Notes under the pieces: model-generated
What the model saw: the letters and a program-made list of their open reading frames with translations, nothing else
What the model was told of the DNA's origin: nothing
Database searches by the model: none
Source: Krasilnikovozyma curviuscula
Lineage: Eukaryota > Basidiomycota > Tremellomycetes > Cystofilobasidiales > Mrakiaceae
Assembly: GCA_014825775.1 (NCBI GenBank)
Contig: MVAQ01000076.1
Span: forward strand, 1 to 64,000
Reading direction: 5' to 3'
DNA: 64,000 nt
In this document: positions 23,770 to 35,788 of the stretch, one piece after another
Layout: each line of letters starts with the position of its first letter
How positions within the stretch are numbered: position 1 is the first letter of the stretch
Program-made: the position numbers and the translations under genes

Positions 23770-24614
23770 GGTGTGCCTTTCCATCTCTAGCAGTGATGCT
23801 CCTTGTCTCTTCTGTCACAGCCAATAACAAAGCCTACTCTCGAATCTTCATTTGCTTTTATCCTGCACCTTCAATCAGTTCTGTCCTTGTTGCTTCAATC
23901 AGTTCTGTCCTTGTTGACGATGCCGACTGGACAAAGCTTCTTGATGAACGACCACTATATCATAAACTGAAATGAAATCCGAAGTTGAACGATACAAGCT
24001 TTTTACGTACTGAAAGCAATTAAGTACTGAAAGCAAAAGTAAGATAAGGAATGAACTTTGATTGGGGTCAAGAAACGCAGTCAGACCAGAATAAGTTGTG
24101 ACATACCATTCTATGCAACCCAAAAATTGTATCGCCCAACGACGGCTACCACATCTAGATCGATTTAAACTTGGACTGTAGTTACGTATATCTCCTACCC
24201 TACGCTAGGAGTCAAAGCAAGGGAGCTTTGTACAGCTTAGCCCTCTAGCCATCAGTGTAGCAGTGGGTTTCTTTCATCTCACCTTCGTCCCTCGACTACA
24301 TTTTAACACCACCGATCAGTGTTCTCTTTACTCACTGAAAATACTGAAATATGATCGAGCAGCTTCCTTACTTCAAAAGAACGTTGCTCTTTCCTGGCGC
24401 AATCATAACAAAATGGTGTTGAGCAACTCGTGGCCAGTGAAATGATTTCTCTGCATCTCTGGCTCTCACTCGGTTCACGAGAAGAGTATCGAGACTTTAT
24501 TTCTCTTAAAACGGGGTTCATCGTGGCGATCGCTGCGTTCAGGGCGGCGAGCAAAGAGGCACTGTGTCGAGAGCAGCCACATCTTCGTTTTTCCCGACTC
24601 ACATATCTTAGCTA
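23770..24614. other. Intergenic, CipC-like to DUF155 gene
   Basis: 845 bp with the CipC-like 3' UTR (including the 24-bp tandem repeat) and the promoter of the next gene. No other gene or RNA is seen. Confidence 0.45.
23870..23917 (+). repeat. Two tandem 24-bp units in 3' region
   Basis: A 24-bp unit beginning TTCAATCAGTTCTGTCC is repeated directly, the two copies differing only at the last base. It lies about 100 bp after the CipC-like stop codon, so it is probably in the 3' UTR. Confidence 0.9.
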
Positions 24615-26900
24615 ATGGCCTCTCAAAGGCCAAATCCCAATGCTGGCGCAGCTAAGCCAGCTCCTACGGGACCAGTGCCTCGAAGGAAAGCACCAGAAAT
24701 CCCAGGGTTGCCTTCCATTATCAGAGCAACCTCTTCAGCCAACAGAGCAGCTCAGAGTCCCCTAGCATCTCAGTCCTCATCTTCAAAACCGATATCAAAA
24801 CCCGCTCAGTTAGCTTCAGCTCTCCCCACCCATGTCATTTCCACGTTCGCCAATGCCACCTCGTCCAGCCAGGCTGTCGGCAAAGGGACGCCTGCCAGGG
24901 CTTCGAAGCAGTCTTTGCCAGCCCGATCTAGTAAAACAACCCAGAAGCTCGTCTTGCTTCCTGAAGAACCCCAGACGGCGCCCCTTCCAAACACATTGTC
25001 AGGTGCAACAGGAGCTGAGGGTGGTGAAAACGCTCCTCCTCGCAAAGACACCCCTTCAGTCTATGGTGATGACAGGACGGAAGCTGAGAAAATGAGCAAA
25101 GAACAGAGGGAGGCTGATGGGTATCCTAGGCTGACGGCTTATGCTACGGCAGATGGCTACAGGCTGAAGAAGCTTGCTGCGTTCCTGAAGAGAGAGCACG
25201 GGGCTGAAGTCAGGATATACGATGAGGCTCTGTTCGCTGTCTATACCCTACCTCTCTGTCCTGGCTATGGAGCTCATGTGAAAGTAAGGAGTAGTCCTGC
25301 CGTCAAGAGTCCTGGTGAGTCCCATGTCCCTTTGTTGACCTCCAAGGTCGCACGTTTCGAAATTCATCCTTTTGGCATTCCGCTAAACCTTGTCTCTTCA
25401 TTAGGTGGGGGATCCATATTGAATAGAATGGATGTTGCAGAAGAAACAGGCTACACAGATTCGTACTTCGCATTCGAGCCTCAGCCTATGGAACCAGATC
25501 CCAACGCCAATCCAGCAGACGATCCCAACAACCTTACCAACAATTCCGACATAATATCAGCCTTCTTACCCTCAGATATAGAAGTTGGTCCACCCAGTCC
25601 ATCGAAACGTCCTCATGCTGTGATCGACTGGTCAGACATGGATGCGATCCCCACCATCACTGAAGAAGGCGAAACCTCCCTGACGGAAGAGCAAGAGGTC
25701 TTAATCCCTAACCAATCCTACATCATGCCACTACCAGAAATTGAACCACTCCCAACCGGCTTCTCGCCGCCTGTTACTGAAGTTCCAGCGTCAACCTCAG
25801 CGCAGCGGAGGAGGATGTCGAATGGGTCAAAGGAGCCTAAAGTAGCCGAAGCCGTATTCTTTGACTATGGTGTCTCTGTGTTCTTTGGATTTCCTGAGGG
25901 AGAATCTAGTGAGAGAGACATCTTAGAGGACTGTGAGATGGCGGCCGATTGTTGGGTTGGTGCTAAAGTAAAAGACGACTGGGAGCTGGAAGAGTGCCAT
26001 TTTATGGTGAGTGGATTCGTTACATACCTCTGTTGATTCTCCTATCTAATGGCTGGAGTCGTACCCGGATCTCATTTAGTACGATCCTGATATCGCCTAC
26101 CCGCGAATCTTTAACGATCTCTTCACCTTCAAATCACCATCTCATCTGTTGAAGGTTGGTCAATAGTCCATGCAAGATTCTAGCTTCTCACAAAACACAG
26201 TAAACTAATAGTATTACCTCTCTGTTTAAGCTTTCCTTATCGCATGCTCTCGCTCAATCAACGAAACTTTCACTCTACGAAGCAAACGTCCAAAATGCGC
26301 TGGAAGCGAGCGCTTACATTCCGAAGGAACTCGCACTCTCTGGTGAACTCAAGCTGGACAGGATAGAGGCACTGAAACTCACGGGAAGGCTGTTCAGATT
26401 AAGGGTTGACGTCAATCTGGTCAGCAATGTGCTTGGTAAGTGTTTGAAACCTGTTGGCCCGAATAAGATCACTTCTGACTCTACTTATCTCCCTTAGATG
26501 TACCGGAGCTGTTCTGGTCAGAGGCATCCCTGAAACTCCTTTATGATGCGGTGAGAGAGTATCTGGAGATTGACGGAAGGATATCTGTACTCAACGAGAG
26601 ATTAGCAGTCGCTGGAGACATGCTTGGTTCGTCATCCATCCCTGTTCGCTACATTTTCGACGCTGGGCAGCTTATCCTTGCATTTTTTCACTTTTTATAG
26701 AGATCGTTCATGATCATGTTGATAATGCTGGGATGCACAGAGTTACATGGATCATCATCTGGCTGATCGTCATGGCGTGTGTCGTGGAGATGGGTGAAGT
26801 CGGAGCCAGGCTTGCTTTCCACGGGATGAATCCTGGAGTCAGGAAGACAGGAGAGATCGCGTTGGTCAAAGGCATTAAGATGATGGCCGGTCTTGACTAG
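24615..26900 (+). CDS. RMD1/RMD8-like DUF155 membrane protein
   Basis: Member of the DUF155 family (yeast Rmd1/Rmd8, human RMND1 relatives); roles have been reported in sporulation and in mitochondrial or membrane-linked processes, but the biochemistry is not known. The first ~170 residues are disordered Pro/Ser/Ala. The DUF155 core includes AEAVFFDYGVSVFFGFPEGE, AYPRIFNDLFTFKS, LSLSHALAQSTKLSLYEANV, ELFWSEASLKLLYDAVREYL and the C-terminal span VTWIIIWLIVMACVVEMGEV. Exons: 24615-25314, 25405-26006, 26080-26154, 26231-26435, 26498-26626, 26701-26900. The first intron is 90 bp and has no stop in frame, so reading straight through would add 30 residues. Its GTGAGT and TTAG ends and the loss of GGGS continuity make splicing more likely. 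The single C-terminal span fits the family. Confidence 0.88.
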
Positions 26901-26998
26901 AGGCGTGTTGTAGATGACGATGCTTTACGTTTTGTTGTATCAAATACACACGATCAATACAACATGGAATTTATGAGAGATAATGTCATCAACCGTGA

Positions 26999-28614
26999 TC
27001 AATCTTCGTCCTCATTGTCGTCAATCAAAGGCTCAATCAAAAACTCAACAATGCCGTCGTCGCTCGTCTCCCCAGTCTTAGAGGAGCTGTTGGTCAGGAA
27101 AGGCATCAGGCACTGCAAGGACAAGCGACCGTTAGCTTCGATTCGGAGAGAGACCTTCACGCTTGATGCAATTGCACGAAATGCACGAGAGAGCTGAGCG
27201 TATCGGTATCTTGATTAGAAACGGTTAGTGGAACGGTCAGCGGGAGCAAGCCTGTGCCGGCAGATGAAGTGGAAGAAAACTGACGAAGCTTTCACGCTGG
27301 CCTCTCTTGTGAACATGTCAAGAACCTTTCCAGAATTAGGCAAGTCCATCTCGACACTACCCCAGTTGCCCTCAGCCATAATCCTGAAGTCAACACCCTT
27401 CTTCTCTGCCCTTGATTTCTTGGCCGGGTTGTTGTTGGACGGATTGATGGACTTGGCTGCATACCCGGCATTGGGTTCAAGGGATAGGAAGGTGATGACT
27501 GAGCACGAGGAATCCAGTGAACCGAATGCTGAGGAGAGGTGGCTTGAAGAAATGATCAATTTGAGAACTCTGAAGATCAGAGAGCGTAAGGATTTTAAGG
27601 AAATGTCAGAGCACGCTCACAGTCGCTGTTCTCAAAGAAAAACGAAATGAATGACATACTCATTATCATTGTTGAACGGATCCGTCGCTCGACCCTCCTC
27701 CTCAGACGTTGCTAAGCGGCATGTGGTTGTCGGGCCATCAGCAGTTTCACCTCTGAGCAACAAAGTAAGGCAGTTAGTAGACGCGCAGTCGAATCAAAAT
27801 CATTTAGGCTTACAGAAGCACTACCAGAGGCTCTCCCGGTCCATCCCAAGAGATGCGTGCCGTTGTGACTCTGCCAATCCCTCCGCTGGCGCTTTCGTCT
27901 TCCTTCCTCCAACCTCGTGGACCACGCCCGTTCTCCTGCTCTTCCAAATTATCAACCTCCTCTCCACCCGCACCAAACCTCCTCCCTCTACTGAACCTCC
28001 TCCCACCTTCGCCGTCGGACGAATGACCGCTTGTGTGACCGGCGTTGCCAAAGATGTTGAGGCACTCCAAGAGGTGGCCGAGACTAATCTCGAATGACAT
28101 GCTTTCTTCCTGCGGTAAATCCTCCGATCCGTCCTCCGTAGCGTCATCATCGATCGGTGAGCCCTGGTACACGAACTTGTATGTTTGAAAGACATGGCTG
28201 GGAATGAAGGCGGTTGCTGGACAATCCCAAAGGGTCGCATCAGTATCCCATACACCTAGAACCTTTATTCTTTCACCCACGCTTACCTTGGACCGTCCTG
28301 ATGGCATCGACAACGACCTGAAATCCCATGTCCATGAGGACAAACCGCGCTCTCTGCGCCAAATGAGTGCATCAGCTGTCAACCCCTTCACACTATAACT
28401 GAATTTTACTCACAGAATGTCCCGTAAGATATACAGCTCGTAGGATCGACGCTAGATGACGCACATCGCTTGTCGTACAGAGGAAAGGCTGCGCGTAAGC
28501 ACGCAGAGAAGTTCAGATTCTCAAAGTAGCTCTGTTATACTGTGGAAAGGGAAGAAAACTTACCTGTTGAACCCTTCCTGAATGAGAAGAGGGACCTGCC
28601 ACTGCGTTGACCAT
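26999..28614 (-). CDS. RAD1: DNA damage checkpoint clamp subunit Rad1
   Basis: Subunit of the 9-1-1 (Rad9-Rad1-Hus1) clamp, a PCNA-like ring loaded at damaged DNA. The name here follows the fission yeast/human Rad1, not the budding yeast nuclease. It starts MVNAVAGPSSHSGRVQQ at 28614. Key pieces: TTSDVRHLASILRAVYLTGH, RARFVLMDMGFQVVVDAI, TAFIPSHVFQTYKFVYQ, FEISLGHLLECLNIFG (the family hallmark), DFRIMAEGNWGSVEMDLP and YRYAQLSRAFRAIASSVKVS, with LSLQCLMPFL near the end. A fungal insert rich in Gly, Arg and Glu follows the LLECLNIFG motif (about 27930-28050). It ends in the acidic DDNEDED at 26999, only about 100 bp from the convergent DUF155 gene. Several exon borders in the middle are inferred by frame. 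Confidence 0.9.
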
Positions 28615-28835
28615 CAGATTGTTTTTGTAAGGAAATTCGGCCTTTCACTGTTGCCAGGAGACAGGTGAAGCTCCGAGCTACCCCAAACGACAAGGGTCGG
28701 GTGGTCGTTCAGAAGGCTGTTACATGCTCTCAAGACCTCTTTCTTGTGAATTATCTTGCTGACTCTGTAATGCAGGCTAGTTTTCTGATCTCTCATGCTT
28801 AAATCTCGTTACCAGCAGACTCTTCTGTCCTCGCG

Positions 28836-29491
28836 ATGGCCTCGAATGGTAAGCCAGGCCAAACAGCCATTCAATCCTCCCTTCTCCCCAACAAACAAGC
28901 TGAACTTTCCATGAGTGTCTCTAGATCTCCCAACAACCATTACCCTAGCTGCTCGCCAAGTGTCAACGACGACGGCGGGCGCGGCTGGGAAAGGGGAAGA
29001 GACGATCCTGTCGACCTCGTCTGCCGCCTCGGGACAGAAGTATGTCATCGTACAGCACAACAGTCGCATTATTGGTGCTGCTATGGTCATTGGTGAGTTT
29101 CAACCTCAGCGGAGGCAGTGGGTTAAAGAATCGTCTTTTGATGAAATGATTGTTCGTTTGGGTAGGTTTGCTTATCATCCTAATCTGCTTGATTCTCGTC
29201 CTCACCTGGGTAAGAGTCCAATCGCTTTCAAAAGTTGCTCTTTCAACACGCTGACTCTGGTTTAATAACGCGCAGTTCATCTCGTGCATTCGACACGTAT
29301 CGCGCAAGCGCAGACGGAAGAAGTTCGCCCTCGGCGCCAGCTCGAAGTCTTCCAAATGGAAGAAGCGCAGCCCTCTACCCCTGAATAGCAGCAATGATGT
29401 TGGAGAGGTGAGCGGAAGTAAGAAGAGCCGGAAAGCCAAGACGAAGAAGAATGCGCTTGAGGAGGAGGAGTGGGAGGGCGTGCCAGCGTAG
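28836..29491 (+). CDS. Small one-span membrane protein with basic tail
   Basis: Not recognised. Four exons (28836-28848, 28925-29092, 29166-29209, 29276-29491) sum to 441 nt, giving 146 residues. The first exon is 13 nt and its junction is forced, because the frame of exon 2 has a stop just before its acceptor. The Thr/Ala/Ser-rich N-terminal 60 residues would face outside. One membrane span (IIGAAMVIGLLIILICLILV) is split across the third exon. It is followed at once by RHVSRKRRRKKF and a Lys/Ser-rich tail ending EEEEWEGVPA. This positive-inside layout suggests a type I or III membrane protein with a cytoplasmic basic tail. It diverges from RAD1 with about 220 bp between starts. Function unknown. 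Confidence 0.65.
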
Positions 29492-31301
29492 ATTCTTATC
29501 TTCCTGCGATGGCTGGAAGTAAACGATGAGGAATGTTACTCGCTAGAGATCTACTCTCTGTGCTGGTACTTTTTGGTGGTGTGCATTACGTCAGAAAGGG
29601 GTTTCGACGGGTACGCGATTCTCTCTTCGCCTGGGTTGAGTCCCTGGTCCCCAGCAAAGCTCATATTGATTCTCTGGGTTTGTCTTCACTTTCTAGTTGC
29701 TCTACAGGCTCTATAGGAAAATATTGTCCTTCTCGTGTCTCGTGTCCTATGTTGTTCTTCGCAGCGAATCTTCTGGCTTTGTTGCGCTTGCCCGCCCCCG
29801 TGGTCAGTCAGCTGTTGCCCATTCCTTTGAGGATGTTCGCTCAGTGTTTTAAAGTCTCGCATCACAGGTTTATTTTCAACCAGGGGAACTCATCGGGTTT
29901 TCACGTAAGCTTGCCTTCGTTGGTGGTAGGTCGACCAGTCCGCCCTTTATCTTTCTCCTCTGGAGAAAGTGATCCCGTTTTTACTTAGTTCTTCTCACGT
30001 TCTTACATGTAGTTTGGTACCGCCAGTCTAGATTTTCTTTCCCAAGAGTAAGATTTCCTTGGAAAGGAAGAAACCCTAGGGCCCTCGAATCCTTCCAGAG
30101 TGACCGTGACGCTCGCAACCAACTAGCGAAGCTTCTGTGCAAGCGCCCGTCGAGACAACTCCTGGTTCGTCAGCGCCCCTCACCGTCAGCTGTTCACCTA
30201 CTACTACTACTACTCAATGCGAAAACTCGAAGCCATCTCCCATTCCTTATCAAAAAATTACAGCAGCAAGGAAGCATTCTTCCCGACCTCTTCGGGTCCC
30301 GCGTCGGTGCGATAAGTGTGCCGTGGCGAGGCTGGCCCAAGAGGCTGGGTAACGAAGAAGAGGCTTTTAAACCTTGGCCCCCCCTTCACCGCAGGGCTCC
30401 ACCCCGCAAACACAAACGGGATAGCCATAGTTTCCCTCGGGGCGCTGTAGCGGTGAAGACATGTTGTCAATTGCGATGAGATGCACCCGCTACACTGTTG
30501 TGCTCATTAGCTTTGCCCCAGCAAGAGCACACCTTACGAGCACTCTCTTCTTCGCTTTCACGCCCCGCATTGCAAATGGCAGCTCAATCCTCTTAACAGA
30601 TGTACTCACATAGAGTTGTGCGGAAAAGCTCACACTTTCGACGGAGGTCTCAGGGACAAAAAGGGAGCCTCCGAGCTTGTTCACCCTTGCGCGCGCGACC
30701 TTAATTGGCTCCGTGGCTTGCCACCTCTCATGCGCCTACAGACAATTAGAGGGGGGCGTCAGGTGCGAGGAGCGATATGACGATCCTGTTTCTCCGACCC
30801 AGCACTGCGCTGCTGCTGCTGCTGCTCTCTCGCTCCCTCTCTCGTGATTAGCGTCCCCCACTTCCTGATGGAGACGAGACGAGAAACATTTAATGAAAGC
30901 ACTGAGAAAGATCTCGGATAGAGCGCTGAGGGGGCACTTTATCTTTATCGCTGCAATTGAGAAACGGACAAAGTCAAAACAAATAAAATAAAAAAGGGAG
31001 GACAGAATATGTCTCGCCCAGCCCAGGGTGGCCGGCCGCGAGTGTTGCTCTCTTCCCCCCCAGCGATGTCTCGAAAAATAATTTGACGTGACCTTCTGAG
31101 CGATTCCCAGCACCGATTGAGGACCACCGCCCCTCGAACTGGCTTCTTATAATCCTCGCCAGAAAAAAAAAGGTTCATCTCGTTTTCCCCCCCAGAATCC
31201 CATCACCACCAGCTCGTCTGCCCTGCTGTGCCATCCCTTCTCCTACTACCTTCAGCCCTGCCTGCCAGCTACACAGCACACGCATTCCTGCCGGGCTAGC
31301 T
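29492..31301. other. Long 1.8-kb region upstream of HMG gene
   Basis: The longest gene-free stretch in the window. It probably holds a large promoter or long leader for the HMG-box gene. A 151-codon open frame starts with ATG at 29533 on the plus strand, but it has no family likeness and I do not call it. Trinucleotide runs occur: CTA repeats at about 30198-30213 and GCT repeats at about 30810-30826. A purine-rich and C-rich zone precedes the HMG start (31060-31300). Confidence 0.5.
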
Positions 31302-33324
31302 ATGGCGTCTGCAGCCTCGACCAAAGCATCGTCCGCGAGCCCGTTCGACCAAATCGACTTCACCACCTTCCTCCAGGCGGTGGACTACATCCCCTGGGAC
31401 AGCGAGGATGCCCTCATGGAGATGGTCAGGCAGGACCAGAGGGCCGACGGCAAGCCCAAGCGACCGTACAATGGTGAGAGGGGGAGCCCCCCCGCCTCGC
31501 TTTTTGCCATCCCCCCGCTCAGCTTGCTCACCCCTTGCCCTCTCCTTTTGCTCGTGCTCTCCTCTTCCAATCAGTCTTTATGCTATTCTGTGCCCTGGGC
31601 CAGAGGAGGAACAGGAGCAAGGCTCTCCTTGGAGCGCAGAGTCAGGGCGAGAACAGGTGAGTACAGTAATCACAAGCAATCTGCGCGCGCCACTCTGCCT
31701 GCGCCGCCCTCGTGAAAGAGTCGATCAGCACACTTTTTTCGATTCTGATTCCTCCTCTCCCCTCCCTGTCCTCTTCTCTCTCACCTTTCCTCAGTAAAGT
31801 GCTGGGTGCCCTCTGGCAACAAGTCAAGTACACGGTGAGTCTTCTACCCCTTCTCTTGCGCGAGACCAAGGCGTTTGTTTTGGTGCTGGTGAAATATCGT
31901 TCCGTCGTCACCCGCTTTGCTAATTTTTTATATTTTTTATATTTTTAATTTTGCAGGAATACGGAGCACCCTACCAACGACTCGCCAAAGTGCTCAAGAC
32001 AGTCCATGGTGAAGAGAACCCTGATTACGTCTACGAACGTAGCCAGAACGGTACGAGGAAGAGAAATTCGGACGGTGGAAGAAAGTCGAACGGCGCTTCT
32101 TCTACTCGCATCCCGAAGAAGCAGCCTTCCACTGCCGCCTGGAAGGTAACTCGTCCTCCTGTCAGCAGAAAGAGATCTGCAGCCTTCGATGAAGAGACAA
32201 GTGAGGAGGACAAAGACGACGACGAGGACTATGTCGAGCCGAAGCGTTCAGGTGCTGGTACCCTGTACACCGCCTCCAAGCGCGTCAGGAGAGAGGAACC
32301 CTCTGAGGGGTCCTTCGGCTTTGGCTCAAACACCAACTCACCAGATTGTAACTCACCATACTCCACTCAACCATCCGTCTTGGAGCCAACGGCTAATAGT
32401 CCGTTCCTCACCCTCGACAACAACGGCATCGCCTTGCCACCGTTCACAACATCGCACCTTCCCCTCGACTTCAACCACGCTGCTCCTCTTCCAACTCCAC
32501 CCCAAGAGACTCTCAGAATTGAAGGGGATCACCAACCATCAGACTTCTACGTCCACTCGCCGTCGTATCCGTTCCCCACTGCAACAACGCACCATCTCCC
32601 TCGCTCCTCCGCCGCCGCGTTCGAGAGCATGTCTCCACTGGGTACTACATACCCAATGCTTCATAACATACCGGATCTCACACATCGTGACTCTACTTAT
32701 AGCCACTCGTCTACCACCGCGTCCGACCAGCAACAGCTTCTCACCCCAGAGTCTTCTTACACCGAGTGGTCCCACCAACCATCCTCGACACCGTACTCCA
32801 ACATGGCTGACCTCCCCTCAGTCCTACAACCTTCGCCTCAGCTTGACCAGCACGGCTTCTTGCCCCCACTGTCGAGCATGATGACCAACTGCTTCCCCCA
32901 ACAGAACTACCAGTCCGAGTTCACTCCCTCTCAGTACGGTGTTCCCCAGTGGAGAACGCAGCAGCAGCAATACAACATCCAACAGCAGCAGTACCACCAC
33001 TTGGGTATCATCACCCCGTCAGCGACGTCTTACCCAATGTATGACCACTACCAGCAGCAGCAGCAGCAGCAGCGGGTAGAATACTTCACCCACAATCACC
33101 GTCACCTCGCTGCGCCGCATATGACGAGGGACGAAGCTCCGTGGCTTCTGAATTCTTCCTTTGATGATACAAACAACACCCATCACTTGTCCTCTGGTGG
33201 TGGGTATTGCCAACAGGAACAGGCGTCTTCGTTGCAACTTGCGCTCGAGTCCCCGCCCTCCAACACACAGTGGGACGGCACGGATGACTGGTCCGGCTCT
33301 GGTGCCATCTCTCCAGTCGCGTAA
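31302..33324 (+). CDS. HMG-box transcription factor, Gln/Pro/Ser-rich
   Basis: Sequence-specific HMG-box regulator of the MATA_HMG/SOX type, expected in the nucleus. Exons 31302-31473, 31575-31656, 31795-31834 and 31957-33324 sum to 1662 nt, giving 553 residues. The HMG box covers about residues 53-125 and is pieced together from four exons: KPKRPYNVFMLFCALGQRR, then NSKVLGALWQQVKYTEYGAP and HGEENPDYVYER. The core aromatic residues and the PxY/Y-K spacing are intact. A basic Ser-rich stretch follows (KRSAAFDEET, SKRVRRE), a likely nuclear localisation signal. The rest is low complexity with Gln runs (a CAG tract near 33050-33075). In basidiomycetes this class includes pheromone-response factors (Mat2/Prf1) as well as other regulators. 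I cannot tell which one this is. Confidence 0.88.
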
Positions 33325-33911
33325 AATAAACGATAAAAAAGGGCAAATGCACTTTCAGTCGCCTTTTTCCAGGTCCTTGGAATACTCTTTGCGACCCTGT
33401 GGCTTTTCTTACTTCAAACTTATTGTACAGTTCTTTTTCTCCGGTGTTTAAGGGCCGTGCTTTTCTGTTGTTTTTCTGAACGTTGTTTCTTTATTTTCTC
33501 ATGGGTCTTTTGTTATTTTGGACATACTGTATTTGGGACAACGCTGTGACCTGTGTGTTCTTGTTCTATGCTGTACATAGTCGAACCAAACATCGTGTCT
33601 TGCTATATCTATCGCCATGCTTGTCTTGTCAACACCTTTTTGCTCGTGTATAAGATGAATACAATCACCAATTAAAAACGATCATTTTTACAACCAGATG
33701 GTAAGAGGTTCCACGGAGAGACAGAAACTCAGCCCATCTCGGGCAGGATATAACAAGTGTTGTGAGTAGCTAGAGTGAGACAATGCAGACCAGATTAAAA
33801 AAAAAAATGATGTAGGTGGCTAGGGTTTACTAAGTAAAAAAAAAAGCCGCGACAAGAAAGATGGTGTCGAGAAAGGAATGGGCAGAAAGGAGATCGAAAC
33901 ACGATGGCGCT
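33325..33911. other. Intergenic between convergent HMG and SNF4
   Basis: 587 bp shared by two 3' ends. T-rich just after the HMG stop and with two poly-A tracts at about 33797-33845 on the SNF4 side. No gene seen. Confidence 0.45.
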
Positions 33912-35788
33912 CTATGAAGCTGCCTCTCCGACCGTCTCTAACTTCTCAGCGTAGTCCCCTACATGATCGGCACCAGCAGGTGGAGGAGGTTGAGGGTCTG
34001 TGACAACAGGTTCTACCGCTGTGCCTGACGGGTTCACGAGCAACGGTTCTGTCGATATCGGTGTCGTTCCATCTTCAGCGATCGATGGCGGTGGGAGAGG
34101 AATGCCGTCTTCAGCCTCCAGTTCCGGTTTGTTGAGAAAGGGTGGTGATCCATCGGGGGTGGTCGTTTCTTCAGGTACGAGTGACGGTGTACCCATTGCG
34201 ACAGGTTCGGTGATGACGCACTTCAGCACGTCGCTCAAACTGATGATGCCGACCAAGCGGCCCCTCTTCTTCCCTTTGGCAAAACCGTCCGATGGTGGGA
34301 GATCTTCTGCCTCGACGACGACCAACCTGTGTACCCTCCGCTTTCGGATGAGCTCAAACAGGTTGGCAAGCGAGTCGTCCTGCGTGCATGAGACAACGCC
34401 TGAGAAGTCGGGTGCTCGTCGTTCGAGGGCTTCAGCGATGGTTAGGTCCAGGGATGTGTAGAGACCAGATCGGATAAGAGTCTGTGGTCAAAGAAGAAGA
34501 GAGTCAGCAGGGTTCAAATCTGAACCAAACGCTGAGTACCAAGCTGGCGTTAGACGACTTACAATGACATCGACCGTCTCATAGAGATTCAGAACAACCC
34601 CATCGTCATCTACAATAGGTACAGCAGAAACACCTCGTTCGGAGAACATGTGAACGACGTCGAATACTTTGGTCTGCAACGTCGCAGTCAACACAGGCCA
34701 GAAGAGGGAGACTGGTCCTTTCGGACGCTGATGTTCCGGTGCAACGTAGCAACCGATGTTGCACGCTCGAAGAGATTTACTGAGAAGAGGAGTAAGTGAC
34801 ATGCACTGCATTATAAGGGCACTGTGTAAGTATGCGGAAACGGGCGAGTGATCGTTTGAGTGGGTACTCACATTCACAGCAATGAATTTCAACACACGAT
34901 ACTGCGTCAGGACACTGAGAACGACTTCATTTCCAGTCGACTCGTCTATATCTATCAGAGGCAGTCGACGAGCATGCGTTGCTTGGAGGAGCTTGGCTGC
35001 TTCGAGGAGAGGTTTCATGGGGTGAACCGAGAGCAAGGGAGGCGGCGGGACGTGAAGCTCCTTCTCGATCTCTAATAAAACAATAAAAGTGAAGATATGG
35101 TGTGAGAAGAAGATTTGTTTTAATCGGTCCACAGATGTCGAATAGCGTCCTGAAGAGAGAGCGGCTTACGTCGGAGGTTCTCCAGTCGGAACGTCTCGAC
35201 ATCCTGAACAGCTCCCTCGTAGGTCTGGGTGTGGTAGTAGTATTGGATCAGGTGGATGATATCAAATACCGTCAACATTCCTGCAAAGGATGACGTTTCA
35301 GAGTTCCATAGAGGTGCAGAGATGACTCCTAGAAGCAGCCAGACCAGAGAATTGATTAGCGTCAGCAAAAACCGTACTCGCAAATGGAATCCATTCCCTG
35401 TGAGATCGAAACTAGCGAGCTCACCATTCTGAAGCATCACCCCTAGAGCCTTCTTGACCATCAACTTTGAATCCAGCACAATCAATCTGAACGACACTGG
35501 AAACACATCGTACGAACTCCTGTCCCGCAAAAACTTCCTGATTGCATTCAGCCCGTCCTCATGGGTAGCCAAGGCAGAACCCCCACCAGGCTGGCCAGTG
35601 ACGGAAGACGCTGCTCTGGGTCTGCGTTGCTGGGTTGAGGACAGCCGGCGTGGAGGTTTGCTCGAGGGGGACGCAGGCGGTTCTGGGGTCGAGGATGACT
35701 GTGATGGCACTGACAGGTTGTTGCTGTTGTTTGTTGCTACTGCTGCTGATGCTGCTGTGGGAGCAGTCTGGTCAACGAGCGCTGACAT
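33912..35788 (-). CDS. SNF4: AMPK gamma subunit Snf4 (four CBS repeats)
   Basis: Regulatory nucleotide-binding subunit of the Snf1/AMPK kinase, which controls carbon and energy responses. A disordered Ser/Pro/Thr-rich N terminus of about 75 residues leads into four CBS repeats: AIRKFLRDRSSYDVFPVSFR with MVKKALGVMLQNGVISAPLW; the second near PLLEAAKLLQATHARRLPLI; the third near KVFDVVHMFSERGVSAVPIV; the fourth near SLANLFELIRKRRVHRLMVV and GRLVGIISLSDVLK. Linkers LTVFDIIHLIQYYYH and VLTQYRVLKFIAVN match the family closely. After the last repeat comes an extra tail of about 110 residues rich in Pro, Glu and Thr, which is longer than in yeast Snf4. The first Met at 35788 is the only good start. 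Confidence 0.95.

Noticed and set aside
24615..26036. Reading DUF155 exon 1 straight through to 26036
   Set aside because: The open frame spans a good intron (25315-25404) and runs past the GTGAGT donor at 26007, losing the conserved YDPDIAYPRIF that follows.
29533..29988. 151-codon ATG open frame upstream of HMG gene
   Set aside because: No domain, no splice signals forming a larger gene and atypical composition. Mentioned only as part of the gene-poor region.
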